NCBI GenBank assembly: GCA_900770765.1
Contig: CAAGLK010000033.1
Location: forward strand, 1-21,589
Origin: Helicobacteraceae bacterium
GTDB lineage: Bacteria > Campylobacterota > Campylobacteria > Campylobacterales > Helicobacteraceae
Direction of reading: 5' to 3'
Length of the DNA: 21,589 nucleotides
A program made the position numbers and the translations under genes. The stretch's first letter is position 1. Each line of letters begins with the position of its first letter. Of this stretch, positions 8,065 through 15,180 are shown piece by piece. The notes below the pieces were generated by a model. That model was not told the DNA's origin. It was given only the letters and a program-made list of their open reading frames with translations, and searched no databases.

Positions 8065-9075
8065 TTAGCAAATTCTAGGAAGCAACTCACCGCTTGGATA
8101 TTCTAAATATCTTTTTGCATTAAAGCTAGTTTGCAAAATTACACTTTTTTTATGCTCTTGTGTCGTGTAGCCTATGATTGCAGCGTCTTTTGCACCACCT
8201 TTTTTTAGAATCTCTAGTGCATTTTGTGCTTCGCTTTTTTCTACGCATAGCACGCACATTCCCTCATTTGCTAAATTATAAGCGCTAAATCCTAATAATT
8301 CACAAATTCCTTTTACTTGCTCTAAAATCGGCAAGGAATCCTCTTCTATAATAATCCCTATATTTGATGCATTAGCCCATTCATTTAGCACACTTGCGAT
8401 TCCGCCTCTTGTGGCATCACGCATACAAAAGAGCGGAATCTTTTCTTTAAAAAGTGGTTCTAGCAGTGGATAAAGTAGGGCGCAGTCGCTTTTTAGGTCG
8501 CTTTGTAAATCTATCCCATCGCGTTTTGAGTAAATTACTGCTCCATGTGTGCCTATATTTCCACTTACAATAATAGCAGAATCTGCTGGAATCTTAAACG
8601 CACTTAAATTTAAATGTGGATATAAAAATTCTCCAAAAGCGGTCGTTGTTATAAATATTTTATCTAGCGCACCTTTTGGTAAAACTTTAGTATCCGCTGA
8701 GATTAGCTTTGTGCCACTTAGTTTAAGTGTGTTTGCAAAAGATTCTATGATTTTTTGTAAATCGCTTATTAAAAATCCTTCTTCTATCATAAAAGAAGCG
8801 CTTAGATATTTTGCCTTTGCACCCATCATAGCTACATCATTGCAGCTGCCACAAACGCTTAGTTTGCCAATATCTCCACCTGGGAAAAATATAGGCGAAA
8901 CCACATAGCCATCAGTGCTTATAGCAAAATGCTTAGAATCACAAGTGCCAATCCCAGCATCCTCTCCGCTACTTATTACACAATCTTTTAAAAAAGGTAA
9001 AAAAAACTCTGTAATAAGATTTTGAGATTCTATCCCGCCGCTTCCGTGGCTTAATAAAATGGAATCTGCTTTCAT
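8065..9075 (-). CDS. hypE: Hydrogenase maturation protein HypE
   Basis: HypE takes a carbamoyl group from HypF onto its C-terminal cysteine and dehydrates it with ATP to a thiocyanate, the source of the cyanide ligands of [NiFe] hydrogenase. It has 336 residues, the usual length. The glycine-rich start (LLSHGSGG), the AIR-synthase-like ATP site (SGEDAGIGT, STDGYVVSP, GSCNDVAMMGA), MRDATRGG and the obligatory C-terminal PRIC (C336 last) are all present, so the protein looks functional. AAAGGA lies 7 bases before the ATG. No other hyp or hydrogenase gene is in the window. It starts only 20 bases beyond the 3' end of rnpB, with no terminator between, so it probably uses rnpB read-through transcripts. 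Confidence 0.97.
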   Translation of the reverse strand: MKADSILLSHGSGGIESQNLITEFFLPFLKDCVISSGEDAGIGTCDSKHFAISTDGYVVSPIFFPGGDIGKLSVCGSCNDVAMMGAKAKYLSASFMIEEGFLISDLQKIIESFANTLKLSGTKLISADTKVLPKGALDKIFITTTAFGEFLYPHLNLSAFKIPADSAIIVSGNIGTHGAVIYSKRDGIDLQSDLKSDCALLYPLLEPLFKEKIPLFCMRDATRGGIASVLNEWANASNIGIIIEEDSLPILEQVKGICELLGFSAYNLANEGMCVLCVEKSEAQNALEILKKGGAKDAAIIGYTTQEHKKSVILQTSFNAKRYLEYPSGELLPRIC

Positions 9076-9095
9076 TGCTATCCTTTGTATTTTTT

Positions 9096-9404
9096 AGGTG
9101 TAGCTATAAGCCGAGTTCTGTTTATGTGGCTATTTATCTACTCTTTGCCTTACAGCAAAGCTCTAGCGAAAGGTTAAAATTTGAGATATTAACCATACCT
9201 TTCTTGCTGCGGATTGGGCTTGCAATGCAGAATCTATTGCTAGATTCTCGGTAGGCTCTTACCCTACCTTTTCACCCTTGCTTAATAGCGGTTTATTTTC
9301 TGTTGCGCTTTCCCTTAGATTACTCTAGCCATTTGTTAAATGGAATCCTATCTCAAAGCAGCTCGGACTTTCCTCTTAAAATTAAGCAGCCACTTGCTAC
9401 ACCT
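9096..9404 (-). ncRNA. rnpB: RNase P RNA, bacterial type A
   Basis: Catalytic RNA that removes 5' leaders from tRNA precursors. On the minus strand the conserved 5' block GAGGAAAGTCCGAGCT (9361-9376), the central GGTAAGAGCCTACC-like region and the 3' block ACAGAACTCGGCTTATAG are present. The ends pair as a 9-bp P1 helix (AGGTGTAGC with GCTACACCT), which sets the limits at about 309 nt. P18 (CTTTGC/GGCAAAG) and a P16-17-like stem (GGTTAA/TTAACC) can be drawn. The P15 region folds as ATTG/CAAT closing a six-base loop, CAAGCC, without the usual GGU. The stretch 9076-9431 contains only this gene and its promoter. Confidence 0.95.
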
Positions 9405-9410
9405 TATGGA

Positions 9411-9419
9411 ATTGTAGCA
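9411..9419 (-). promoter_or_regulatory. Extended -10 promoter for rnpB
   Basis: The minus strand reads TGCTACAAT. Its last base lies seven bases before position 9404, exactly where the P1 helix of RNase P RNA begins. The predicted start point and the predicted RNA 5' end therefore agree, which makes this the best-supported promoter of the window. Confidence 0.65.
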
Positions 9420-9431
9420 GAATTTATATTT

Positions 9432-9830
9432 TTAAGAATCTTTGTTGAATATTTCTAATAAAATTTGTTTTTCTAGCGTGTAGAGTTGATAGCGGATTGC
9501 TTTAAAATGCTCACTTAAAAATGCGGATTCTAACTTAAACACTTCTTCTAAAACCCTTGCGGATTCTTGCGCTCTTTTGAAGTTGGCTATAAAAATATTT
9601 TGTAGATTTTCTCTATTTTGCTCTTGTTTTGTAGTTGGTTTTAAAACATCATTATTGGAATCTCTAGCTTTAAGTAGAGAAAAGGTGGAATCCACTTTGC
9701 AAAGATGGCGGATATTTTTTAAAGATAGGGCAAAATCTTTATGATTGAATCCATATCGTAAAATATCCTCTACGACACGGATTCCTTCTCTTAAGCGATT
9801 TAGATTTGCATCTACGATACGCAATTGCAT
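9432..9830 (-). CDS. Stand-alone ThiD2-like domain protein (thiamine-phosphate synthase-associated)
   Basis: A small helical protein of 132 residues from ATG 9830. The opening IVDANLNRLREGIRVVEDI and the later ANFKRAQESARVLEEVFK match the domain (ThiD2/ThiP-like) that is fused to the N-terminus of some thiamine-phosphate synthases (ThiE); here no ThiE domain follows. It may be annotated elsewhere as 'thiamine-phosphate pyrophosphorylase', but it lacks the TIM barrel of that enzyme, so the exact role is uncertain. A TTG start at 9866 would add 12 residues and overlap the BI-1 gene; I prefer the ATG because it sits at the usual domain start, although neither has a good Shine-Dalgarno. It lies 10 bases behind the BI-1 gene and is probably co-transcribed with it. 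Confidence 0.75.
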   Translation of the reverse strand: MQLRIVDANLNRLREGIRVVEDILRYGFNHKDFALSLKNIRHLCKVDSTFSLLKARDSNNDVLKPTTKQEQNRENLQNIFIANFKRAQESARVLEEVFKLESAFLSEHFKAIRYQLYTLEKQILLEIFNKDS

Positions 9831-9840
9831 ATCGTAAGCA

Positions 9841-10548
9841 TTATTCTTTTGAATTAAAGATTCCAAGGATTTGTAAAAGTGAAATAAATAAATTTAAGAA
9901 ATCTAAATATAAGCTAACTGCTGCCATTACAGGGCTATCATAAAGCCCACGCACGATATTTTGCGTATCATAAGCGATAAAAATACTAAATAAAATCGCT
10001 CCTACACCAGCAATTGCTACTTGTAGAATTGGACTGCCTAAAAATAGGTTAATTAAAGAGCCTACAACCACTACAATGAGTGCTATAAATAGCATTTTGC
10101 CCATGCTTGCTAAGTCTTTTTTAGTGCGAAGTGCAAAAATGCTCATAATCGCAAAAATCGCAGTTGTTAGTAAAAATGCTTGTGCGACAATTGCCGCTCC
10201 ACCTGGCATACCTAAAACTCTGCTTAAAATAGGAGTAAGTGTAACACCTGTTACAAAGGTAAAAGCAAAAAGAGCGATTAAGTTTAACCCCGGCTTATTC
10301 TTAGCAAACATAAGTCCAAAAAGTAGGGCAAACTCTAAAATTACAAATCCAATATAATATTGCGAAACAATGTTTCCAAATGAAGTTATCCCAATATATG
10401 CGCCAACCGTGGCAGCAAGAAGAGAGCCTGCAAAAAGCTGGTAAGTTTGTTTAACAAAGCTAATTAGTGCAACATCGCTTTGTGAGCGAGCGCTAACATC
10501 GCTATACTCATAATTGTCGCTGATAGGTTTTCTATCGTATAGTGCCAT
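9841..10548 (-). CDS. BI-1/YccA (Bax inhibitor-1) family inner-membrane protein
   Basis: A 235-residue polytopic membrane protein of the BI-1/TMBIM (UPF0005) family. About 35 polar N-terminal residues (with YDRKP, SARSQ) are followed by seven hydrophobic segments, roughly 42-62, 66-84, 89-108, 117-138, 149-167, 171-190 and 203-225. The family signature IAYDTQNIVRG (about 191-201) and the closing LYLDFLNLFISLLQILG are clear. E. coli YccA modulates the FtsH protease, and other relatives are calcium-leak channels; which applies here is unknown. AAGGAAAG precedes the ATG. It is divergent from gapA, an arrangement I also recall from H. pylori (HP0920/HP0921). Confidence 0.94.
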   Translation of the reverse strand: MALYDRKPISDNYEYSDVSARSQSDVALISFVKQTYQLFAGSLLAATVGAYIGITSFGNIVSQYYIGFVILEFALLFGLMFAKNKPGLNLIALFAFTFVTGVTLTPILSRVLGMPGGAAIVAQAFLLTTAIFAIMSIFALRTKKDLASMGKMLFIALIVVVVGSLINLFLGSPILQVAIAGVGAILFSIFIAYDTQNIVRGLYDSPVMAAVSLYLDFLNLFISLLQILGIFNSKE

Positions 10549-10582
10549 TAAGCTTTCCTTAAGTAAAAATTTAAAAGTGCGT

Positions 10583-10591
10583 ATTGTAGCA
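10583..10591 (-). promoter_or_regulatory. Extended -10 promoter for the BI-1 gene
   Basis: The minus strand reads TGCTACAAT, 34 bases upstream of the BI-1 ATG. Back-to-back with the gapA promoter in the same 122-base region. Confidence 0.55.
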
Positions 10592-10617
10592 GAAATTTAT
10601 TAAGTTTATAATTAATG

Positions 10618-10626
10618 TGCTACAAT
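10618..10626 (+). promoter_or_regulatory. Extended -10 promoter for gapA-csd4-hemH operon
   Basis: The plus strand reads TGCTACAAT, the same nonamer as on the opposite strand 30 bases away, 44 bases before the gapA ATG. The leader would be about 37 nt and shows no obvious riboswitch. Confidence 0.55.
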
Positions 10627-10670
10627 TTCGCCCTTTATTTTAAGTTTTTAAATGTTTTTAAAGAGTGAGT

Positions 10671-11681
10671 ATGAGAAAAATTAAGATTTTTATTAATGGC
10701 TTTGGTCGTATTGGGCGGACAATTGCACGCATTGCGCTTTGTGAAATGCAAGATAAAATTAGCATTGTAGGTGTTAATGACCCAGAAAATGCCGAGATTC
10801 TAAGCTATCTTTTAGCGCATGATTCAGTGCATAATGTGGATAAAATTCAACAAGAATTTAAAGAAGGAAAATATATTTTTAATGGCTGTGAGATTCCATT
10901 TTCTCAACATAAGAATCCTAAGGATATTGATATTTTAGATGCAGATGTGGTTTTAGAAGCTAGCGGGCTGTTTTTAACACAAAAGGAGGTGGAATCCCAC
11001 TTGGCTAAAGGGGCTAAGCGTGTAATTTTTACCGCTCCTGCTAAAGATTCCACGAAAACTTTTGTTTTAGGCGTAAATCACACAAAATATAGTGGTGAAA
11101 AAATTATTTCTAATGCAAGCTGCACTACAAATGCACTAGCTCCTATTGTTATGTTATTAGATGAAGCATTTAGTGTGGAAAATGGGATTTTAACGACAAT
11201 TCATAGCTATACAAACGACCAGAATTTAATTGATGCAGCTCATAGAAAAAATGATTTTAGACGAAGTAGGGCGGCGGCTATTAATATGATACCTACAACA
11301 ACAGGTGCGGCAAAGGCATTGCATTTAGTGCTACCAAATATGCAAGGGCGACTACATGGGCATAGTGTTAGAGTGCCTGTGCCTAATGTGTCTATGGTGG
11401 ATTTAAGCGTATTGTTAAAAAATAAAGCAGATAAAGAAGCCATTAATAATTTATTTATTGAAGCATCAAAAGGGCGATTAGCTGGAATCTTAGGCGTGGA
11501 TTCTAACTATGGCGTATCGCAAGATTTTTTAAATTGCCCTTTAAGCGGAATTGTCGCACTTGATTTAACATTTAATCTAGGAAATATGGCAAAAATTATG
11601 GCGTGGTATGATAATGAATGGGGATATTCTCATAGGGTTTTAGAAATGGCAATTTATATTTTAAAAGGCGAGCAATGTTAA
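10671..11681 (+). CDS. gapA: Type I glyceraldehyde-3-phosphate dehydrogenase
   Basis: Oxidises glyceraldehyde-3-phosphate to 1,3-bisphosphoglycerate, or runs in reverse for gluconeogenesis. It has 336 residues. The Rossmann motif INGFGRIGR (8-16), the N36-D37 pair after strand 2, the active-site ASCTTN with C151, and H178 (HSYTNDQ) are present. The S-loop reads RRSRAAAINMIPTTTGAAKA, a form common in enzymes that accept NADP, so cofactor preference is open. WYDNEWGYSHR near the C-terminus is intact. I start at ATG 10671; the GTG two codons upstream lies within the AAAGAG Shine-Dalgarno zone. It is the first gene of an overlapping operon, and its last 7 bases contain the start of the next gene. 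Confidence 0.97.
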   Translation: MRKIKIFINGFGRIGRTIARIALCEMQDKISIVGVNDPENAEILSYLLAHDSVHNVDKIQQEFKEGKYIFNGCEIPFSQHKNPKDIDILDADVVLEASGLFLTQKEVESHLAKGAKRVIFTAPAKDSTKTFVLGVNHTKYSGEKIISNASCTTNALAPIVMLLDEAFSVENGILTTIHSYTNDQNLIDAAHRKNDFRRSRAAAINMIPTTTGAAKALHLVLPNMQGRLHGHSVRVPVPNVSMVDLSVLLKNKADKEAINNLFIEASKGRLAGILGVDSNYGVSQDFLNCPLSGIVALDLTFNLGNMAKIMAWYDNEWGYSHRVLEMAIYILKGEQC

Positions 11682-12976
11682 AGGGTTTAATTGGAATCTT
11701 AATTTTAGCTTTATTTTGTGGAAGCGTGGCGGCAAAAGAAAACACAATGTTTAACTTATACACTCTGCAAGGTGAAGAAGAAGGACCAACTTTATTAGTA
11801 ATTGGTGGAATACATGGGGATGAGCCGGGCGGATACTTCGCGCCTGCATTAATGGCTAAGCATTATAAAATCACAAAAGGAAATGTGCTTGTGGTGCCAA
11901 ATTTAAACCCAGATAGCATTAAAGCCTTTAGACGCGGTGTTTATAATGATATGAATCGTAAATTTGCAAAAATTGCTAAAAATGACCCAGATTATAAAAA
12001 TGTAGAAGCGGTTAAAAAGCTAATTCGTGATAAAAAAGTTGATTTTGTAATTAATCTCCACGATGGACATGGATTTTATAGAGAAAAGTGGGAGAATTCT
12101 ATATTTAATCCGCGTGCTTGGGGGCAAACTTATGTAATAGACCAGAAAACTTTAGATAATGTGCCTTTTGGTAATTTAGATGAAATTGTTAGACAAATTG
12201 AAACTAAGCTTAATCAAACCTTGCATTATGATTTTCACACTTTTAAGGTAAGAAATACAGAGACAAAATTTAAAGATGAAGAGCAGCAAAATTCGCTAAC
12301 TTTTTATGCAGTTACGCATTTAAAGCCAGCCTTAGCGATTGAAACAAGTAAAAATATTAAAGAGCTTCCACTTAAAACTTTGTATCAGCTTAGCTCAATT
12401 CAGGCGTTAATGGATATTATGGGCATTGCGTATTCTGTGGATTTTACGCTAGATTTAGAAAATGTGGAGAAAAAATTAGATGAATATGGAAGCGTAAAAA
12501 TTAACGACAATATTACGCTAAATCTTAGCGGATTAAGGCGGAATCTTAGATTTATGCCATTGTTAAAAGACAACAATAACTTTATTTTTAGCCATCCTTT
12601 AGGCGGAGTGCAAAAGGTAAAAAATGGCTATGAATTATACATAGGACATAAAAAAATTAGCACTCTACAGCAAGATATTTTCCCAATGCAGTGTAAGATA
12701 GAATCTATGAGTGTGAAGCTAGATGGTAAAAGCGTGGAATCTAAATTTGGCGAGACTTTAGAATTTAGTAAAAATTTTTTAGTGGAATCTAAAAAAGGTG
12801 CTAGGGTTAATGTGATTGGCTATTCTAAAAAAGGCGTAAGAAGCGAGGATAATTTGCTTTTAAGTGCGGCTGATATTGATAAAAATTATTCTTTAGATTC
12901 TAAGGGTAAAATATTTAGGGTTGAAGTCTATGAGGGTAAGAACTTTTGTGGCATGCTAAATCTTAAGGCAAAATAA
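11675..12976 (+). CDS. csd4: Csd4/Pgp1-type peptidoglycan DL-carboxypeptidase, with His as third zinc ligand
   Basis: Secreted M14-type zinc carboxypeptidase that trims peptidoglycan tripeptides to dipeptides and shapes helical cells in H. pylori (Csd4) and C. jejuni (Pgp1). Residues 1-20 are a signal peptide ending VAA. The catalytic domain shows GGIHGDEPGG (44-53), NLHDGHGFY (128-136) and AIETSKN (221-227). The zinc ligands are then H47, E50 and H129, with catalytic E223, each one residue after the published Csd4 positions 46, 49, 128 and 222. Csd4 and most homologues have Gln at the first ligand; here codon 47 is CAT. Beta-rich C-terminal domains (about 250-433) match the three-domain layout. 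AAAAGG lies six bases upstream of the ATG. It overlaps gapA by 7 bases and hemH by 1. Confidence 0.9.
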   Translation: MLKGLIGILILALFCGSVAAKENTMFNLYTLQGEEEGPTLLVIGGIHGDEPGGYFAPALMAKHYKITKGNVLVVPNLNPDSIKAFRRGVYNDMNRKFAKIAKNDPDYKNVEAVKKLIRDKKVDFVINLHDGHGFYREKWENSIFNPRAWGQTYVIDQKTLDNVPFGNLDEIVRQIETKLNQTLHYDFHTFKVRNTETKFKDEEQQNSLTFYAVTHLKPALAIETSKNIKELPLKTLYQLSSIQALMDIMGIAYSVDFTLDLENVEKKLDEYGSVKINDNITLNLSGLRRNLRFMPLLKDNNNFIFSHPLGGVQKVKNGYELYIGHKKISTLQQDIFPMQCKIESMSVKLDGKSVESKFGETLEFSKNFLVESKKGARVNVIGYSKKGVRSEDNLLLSAADIDKNYSLDSKGKIFRVEVYEGKNFCGMLNLKAK

Positions 12977-13959
12977 TGGAATCTAAAAAGACGCTTAAAA
13001 CTGCAGTGGTGCTTTTAAATATGGGCGGACCTAATTCATTATTTGAAGTTAAGACATTTTTACAAAATATGTTTAATGACCCTTATATTTTACCTATTAA
13101 AAGTAATTTTTTACGCTCTTTAGCGGCAAGTTTTATAGTAAATAAAAGACTAGATGAAGCACAAGAGAATTATAAAAAAATAGGAGGTAAATCGCCCATT
13201 GTGGCACATACCTTTGCACTTTGTGAAGTTTTAAATAAAATGCAGGATTCTTACTATTTCACCTATGCTATGCGATATACGCCGCCATTTGCTGATATGG
13301 TAGTTAAAGATTTAAAAAATAAGGGCGTTGAAAAGATAGTTTTATTTAGTATGTATCCGCATTTTAGCTATACGACAACGGCTTCTTCGTTTGATGATTT
13401 TTTAAAGGCGTTAAAAAGAAATGAATTTTTACCTAAGATTTATAAAGTTGAGCGATATTATGAATATAATTCTTATAATGCGGCAGTTATAAATAGGATT
13501 AAAGAAGCACTTTGTGGGGAGGATTCTAAGGGATTTTATTTGATTTTTTCAGCCCATTCACTTCCGCAAAAAAATATAGAAAAGGGCGACCCTTATCAAA
13601 AAGAAATTTTAGAAAATATAGAGATTTTAAAAAAACGCTTAGCAGCGGAATCTTTAGAGTTTAAAAGTATTGAAGTAGCTTATCAGTCTAAAATTGGTCC
13701 TATAAAGTGGCTAGAGCCTAATTTACAAGATTGCTTACTAAAATACAAGGGCAAAAGGCTTTTAATTTATCCTATTTCTTTTACTATGGATAATTCTGAA
13801 ACTGATTTTGAGCTATCTTATCAATATAAGCTTGAAGCAAAAGAGCTTGGAGTGCTAGATTATCGCGTGGCAAGCTGTTTAAATGCAAATGCTGATTTTG
13901 CTAAAAGTATTTTAGAGATTGTGGCGCAGAGTGTTAAAGGAGAATATTGTGAAAAATAA
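12976..13959 (+). CDS. hemH: Ferrochelatase
   Basis: Inserts ferrous iron into protoporphyrin IX (or coproporphyrin III, depending on pathway) at the end of haem synthesis. It has 327 residues. The N-terminal VLLNMGGPNS (12-21), MRYTPP (99-104), FSMYPHFS (124-131) and FSAHSLPQ (191-198, catalytic H194) are visible, as is the second acidic catalytic element SETDFEL (E275). YQSKIGPIKWLEP (236-248) is the family motif. The ATG shares one base with the preceding stop (TAATG), which implies translational coupling with the carboxypeptidase gene. Haem is needed for cytochromes, but a functional tie to peptidoglycan trimming is not obvious. Confidence 0.95.
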   Translation: MESKKTLKTAVVLLNMGGPNSLFEVKTFLQNMFNDPYILPIKSNFLRSLAASFIVNKRLDEAQENYKKIGGKSPIVAHTFALCEVLNKMQDSYYFTYAMRYTPPFADMVVKDLKNKGVEKIVLFSMYPHFSYTTTASSFDDFLKALKRNEFLPKIYKVERYYEYNSYNAAVINRIKEALCGEDSKGFYLIFSAHSLPQKNIEKGDPYQKEILENIEILKKRLAAESLEFKSIEVAYQSKIGPIKWLEPNLQDCLLKYKGKRLLIYPISFTMDNSETDFELSYQYKLEAKELGVLDYRVASCLNANADFAKSILEIVAQSVKGEYCEK

Positions 13960-14545
13960 AGTTTTTATGTTTTTTTGCTGTTTTGTGGCGTTTATTTTTG
14001 TGGCTTGTAGAGATGAAGCTGATGAGAGTTTTATAACAAGTGGGACAAATTATTCTAAGGAAAAACATTTGCAGATGGAGAATATTGATAGAAATTCTTA
14101 CGCAGAAGTCGCCGATGTGTTTTTAGAAACAAGTGTTATTAAAAGCGATGGGTTGCCTTATTTATTGATATTTGGCGCTAATGGATGTGTATATTGCGAT
14201 AGATTAAAAAATATTATAAAAGAGGATTCTAAGGTTAAGGATATTTTAAAAACTAATTATTCACCTTATTATATTAATATTAGTTATACAAAAACTCATA
14301 AAATAGATTTTTTAAACGCTTCGCTAAATACCATAGAGTTAGCGCAAAAATATGGAATTAAGCCTACGCCTACGATTATTTTTTTAAGTAAAAATGGCGA
14401 TGAGTTATTTGTGTATCCTGGTTTTATGCCAAAAGAGAGATTTATAAAAACACTAGAGTTTTTTAAGGATTCCGCTTTTGATAAAAAAAATTTAGATTCA
14501 ATTAAGCAAGAATTACAAGCACATTGGGCAACACAAGGCGTTTAG
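13949..14545 (+). CDS. Thioredoxin-fold lipoprotein (SoxW/DsbC-like)
   Basis: A probable lipoprotein of 198 residues carrying a thioredoxin domain. I start at GTG 13949, which has a strong AAAGGAG at 7 bases; starting earlier in this frame would bury the signal sequence. Residues 1-20 form a signal ending FVAC, a lipobox with Phe instead of Leu at -3, so lipidation on C20 is likely but not certain. The redox motif CVYC (80-83) follows FGANG, and the cis-proline loop is KPTPTIIF (137-144, P140). Such proteins reduce or isomerise disulfides in the periplasm. Following hemH, a role in cytochrome c thiol reduction is attractive, as for the hemH-linked HP0377 of H. pylori, but orthology is not shown. 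Its stop overlaps that of pcm. Confidence 0.85.
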   Translation: MKNKVFMFFCCFVAFIFVACRDEADESFITSGTNYSKEKHLQMENIDRNSYAEVADVFLETSVIKSDGLPYLLIFGANGCVYCDRLKNIIKEDSKVKDILKTNYSPYYINISYTKTHKIDFLNASLNTIELAQKYGIKPTPTIIFLSKNGDELFVYPGFMPKERFIKTLEFFKDSAFDKKNLDSIKQELQAHWATQGV

Positions 14546-15180
14546 CCTTTTTCTAATCCGCTCAAAACTGGGACAAAAACACAGGATTCCAACTCTTCTG
14601 TTTTAAAAATCGCTCCATTTTTTTTATAAAAGCGCGTAATTATTTGCTTATTTTCTTTAACTATTGGGGCGACTAGGATTCCATTGTCGCTAAGCTGTGA
14701 AAATAGGGCTTGTGGAATCTCTGCAATAGAAGCAGAAAAGAGGATTCTATCATAAGGGGCATACGCGCTCCAGCCGCTTTGCCCATCGTCTAGCTTTGTA
14801 TTAATATTATAAATATTGCATTTTTTGATTCTATCTCTTGCTTCTAGTAGTAGCTTTTCTATTCTTTCAATACTAAAAACGCGGCGGAAAAGGGTGCTTA
14901 AAATAGCCGCTTGATATCCGCTTCCACAGCCTATTTCCAGCACGGAATCGGCGTTTTGCGGTATTAAATATTCTGTCATTTTAGCAACAGTTAAAGGAGA
15001 GCTAATCCACTGACTAGCGACCATAGGAAGCGCATCAAGCACATAGGCGAGATGGCTTAAGCCACTTGGGACAAAAAGCTCTCTATCGATTGATAATAAG
15101 GCATTTTCTACTTCTTTACTTATTTTGAATCGCTTAGATATTTCAAGCACCATATTCGCGGTTTTTACTGACCTTAGCAA
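14542..15180 (-). CDS. pcm: Protein-L-isoaspartate O-methyltransferase
   Basis: Repairs damaged proteins by methylating L-isoaspartyl residues with SAM. It has 212 residues. RELFVPSG (33-40), the substrate loop VASQWISSPLTVAKMTEYL (54-72; usual form GHGQTISQP..VALMTE) and the SAM-binding LEIGCGSGYQ (81-90) identify it. The start is TTG 15178-15180, overlapping the upstream gene by 7 bases; AGGA lies eight bases before it, whereas the internal ATG at 15153 lacks a Shine-Dalgarno and would remove helix residues. Third gene of the nrdB transcript. Its stop TAA shares two bases with the stop TAG of the convergent lipoprotein gene. Confidence 0.93.
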   Translation of the reverse strand: MLRSVKTANMVLEISKRFKISKEVENALLSIDRELFVPSGLSHLAYVLDALPMVASQWISSPLTVAKMTEYLIPQNADSVLEIGCGSGYQAAILSTLFRRVFSIERIEKLLLEARDRIKKCNIYNINTKLDDGQSGWSAYAPYDRILFSASIAEIPQALFSQLSDNGILVAPIVKENKQIITRFYKKNGAIFKTEELESCVFVPVLSGLEKG

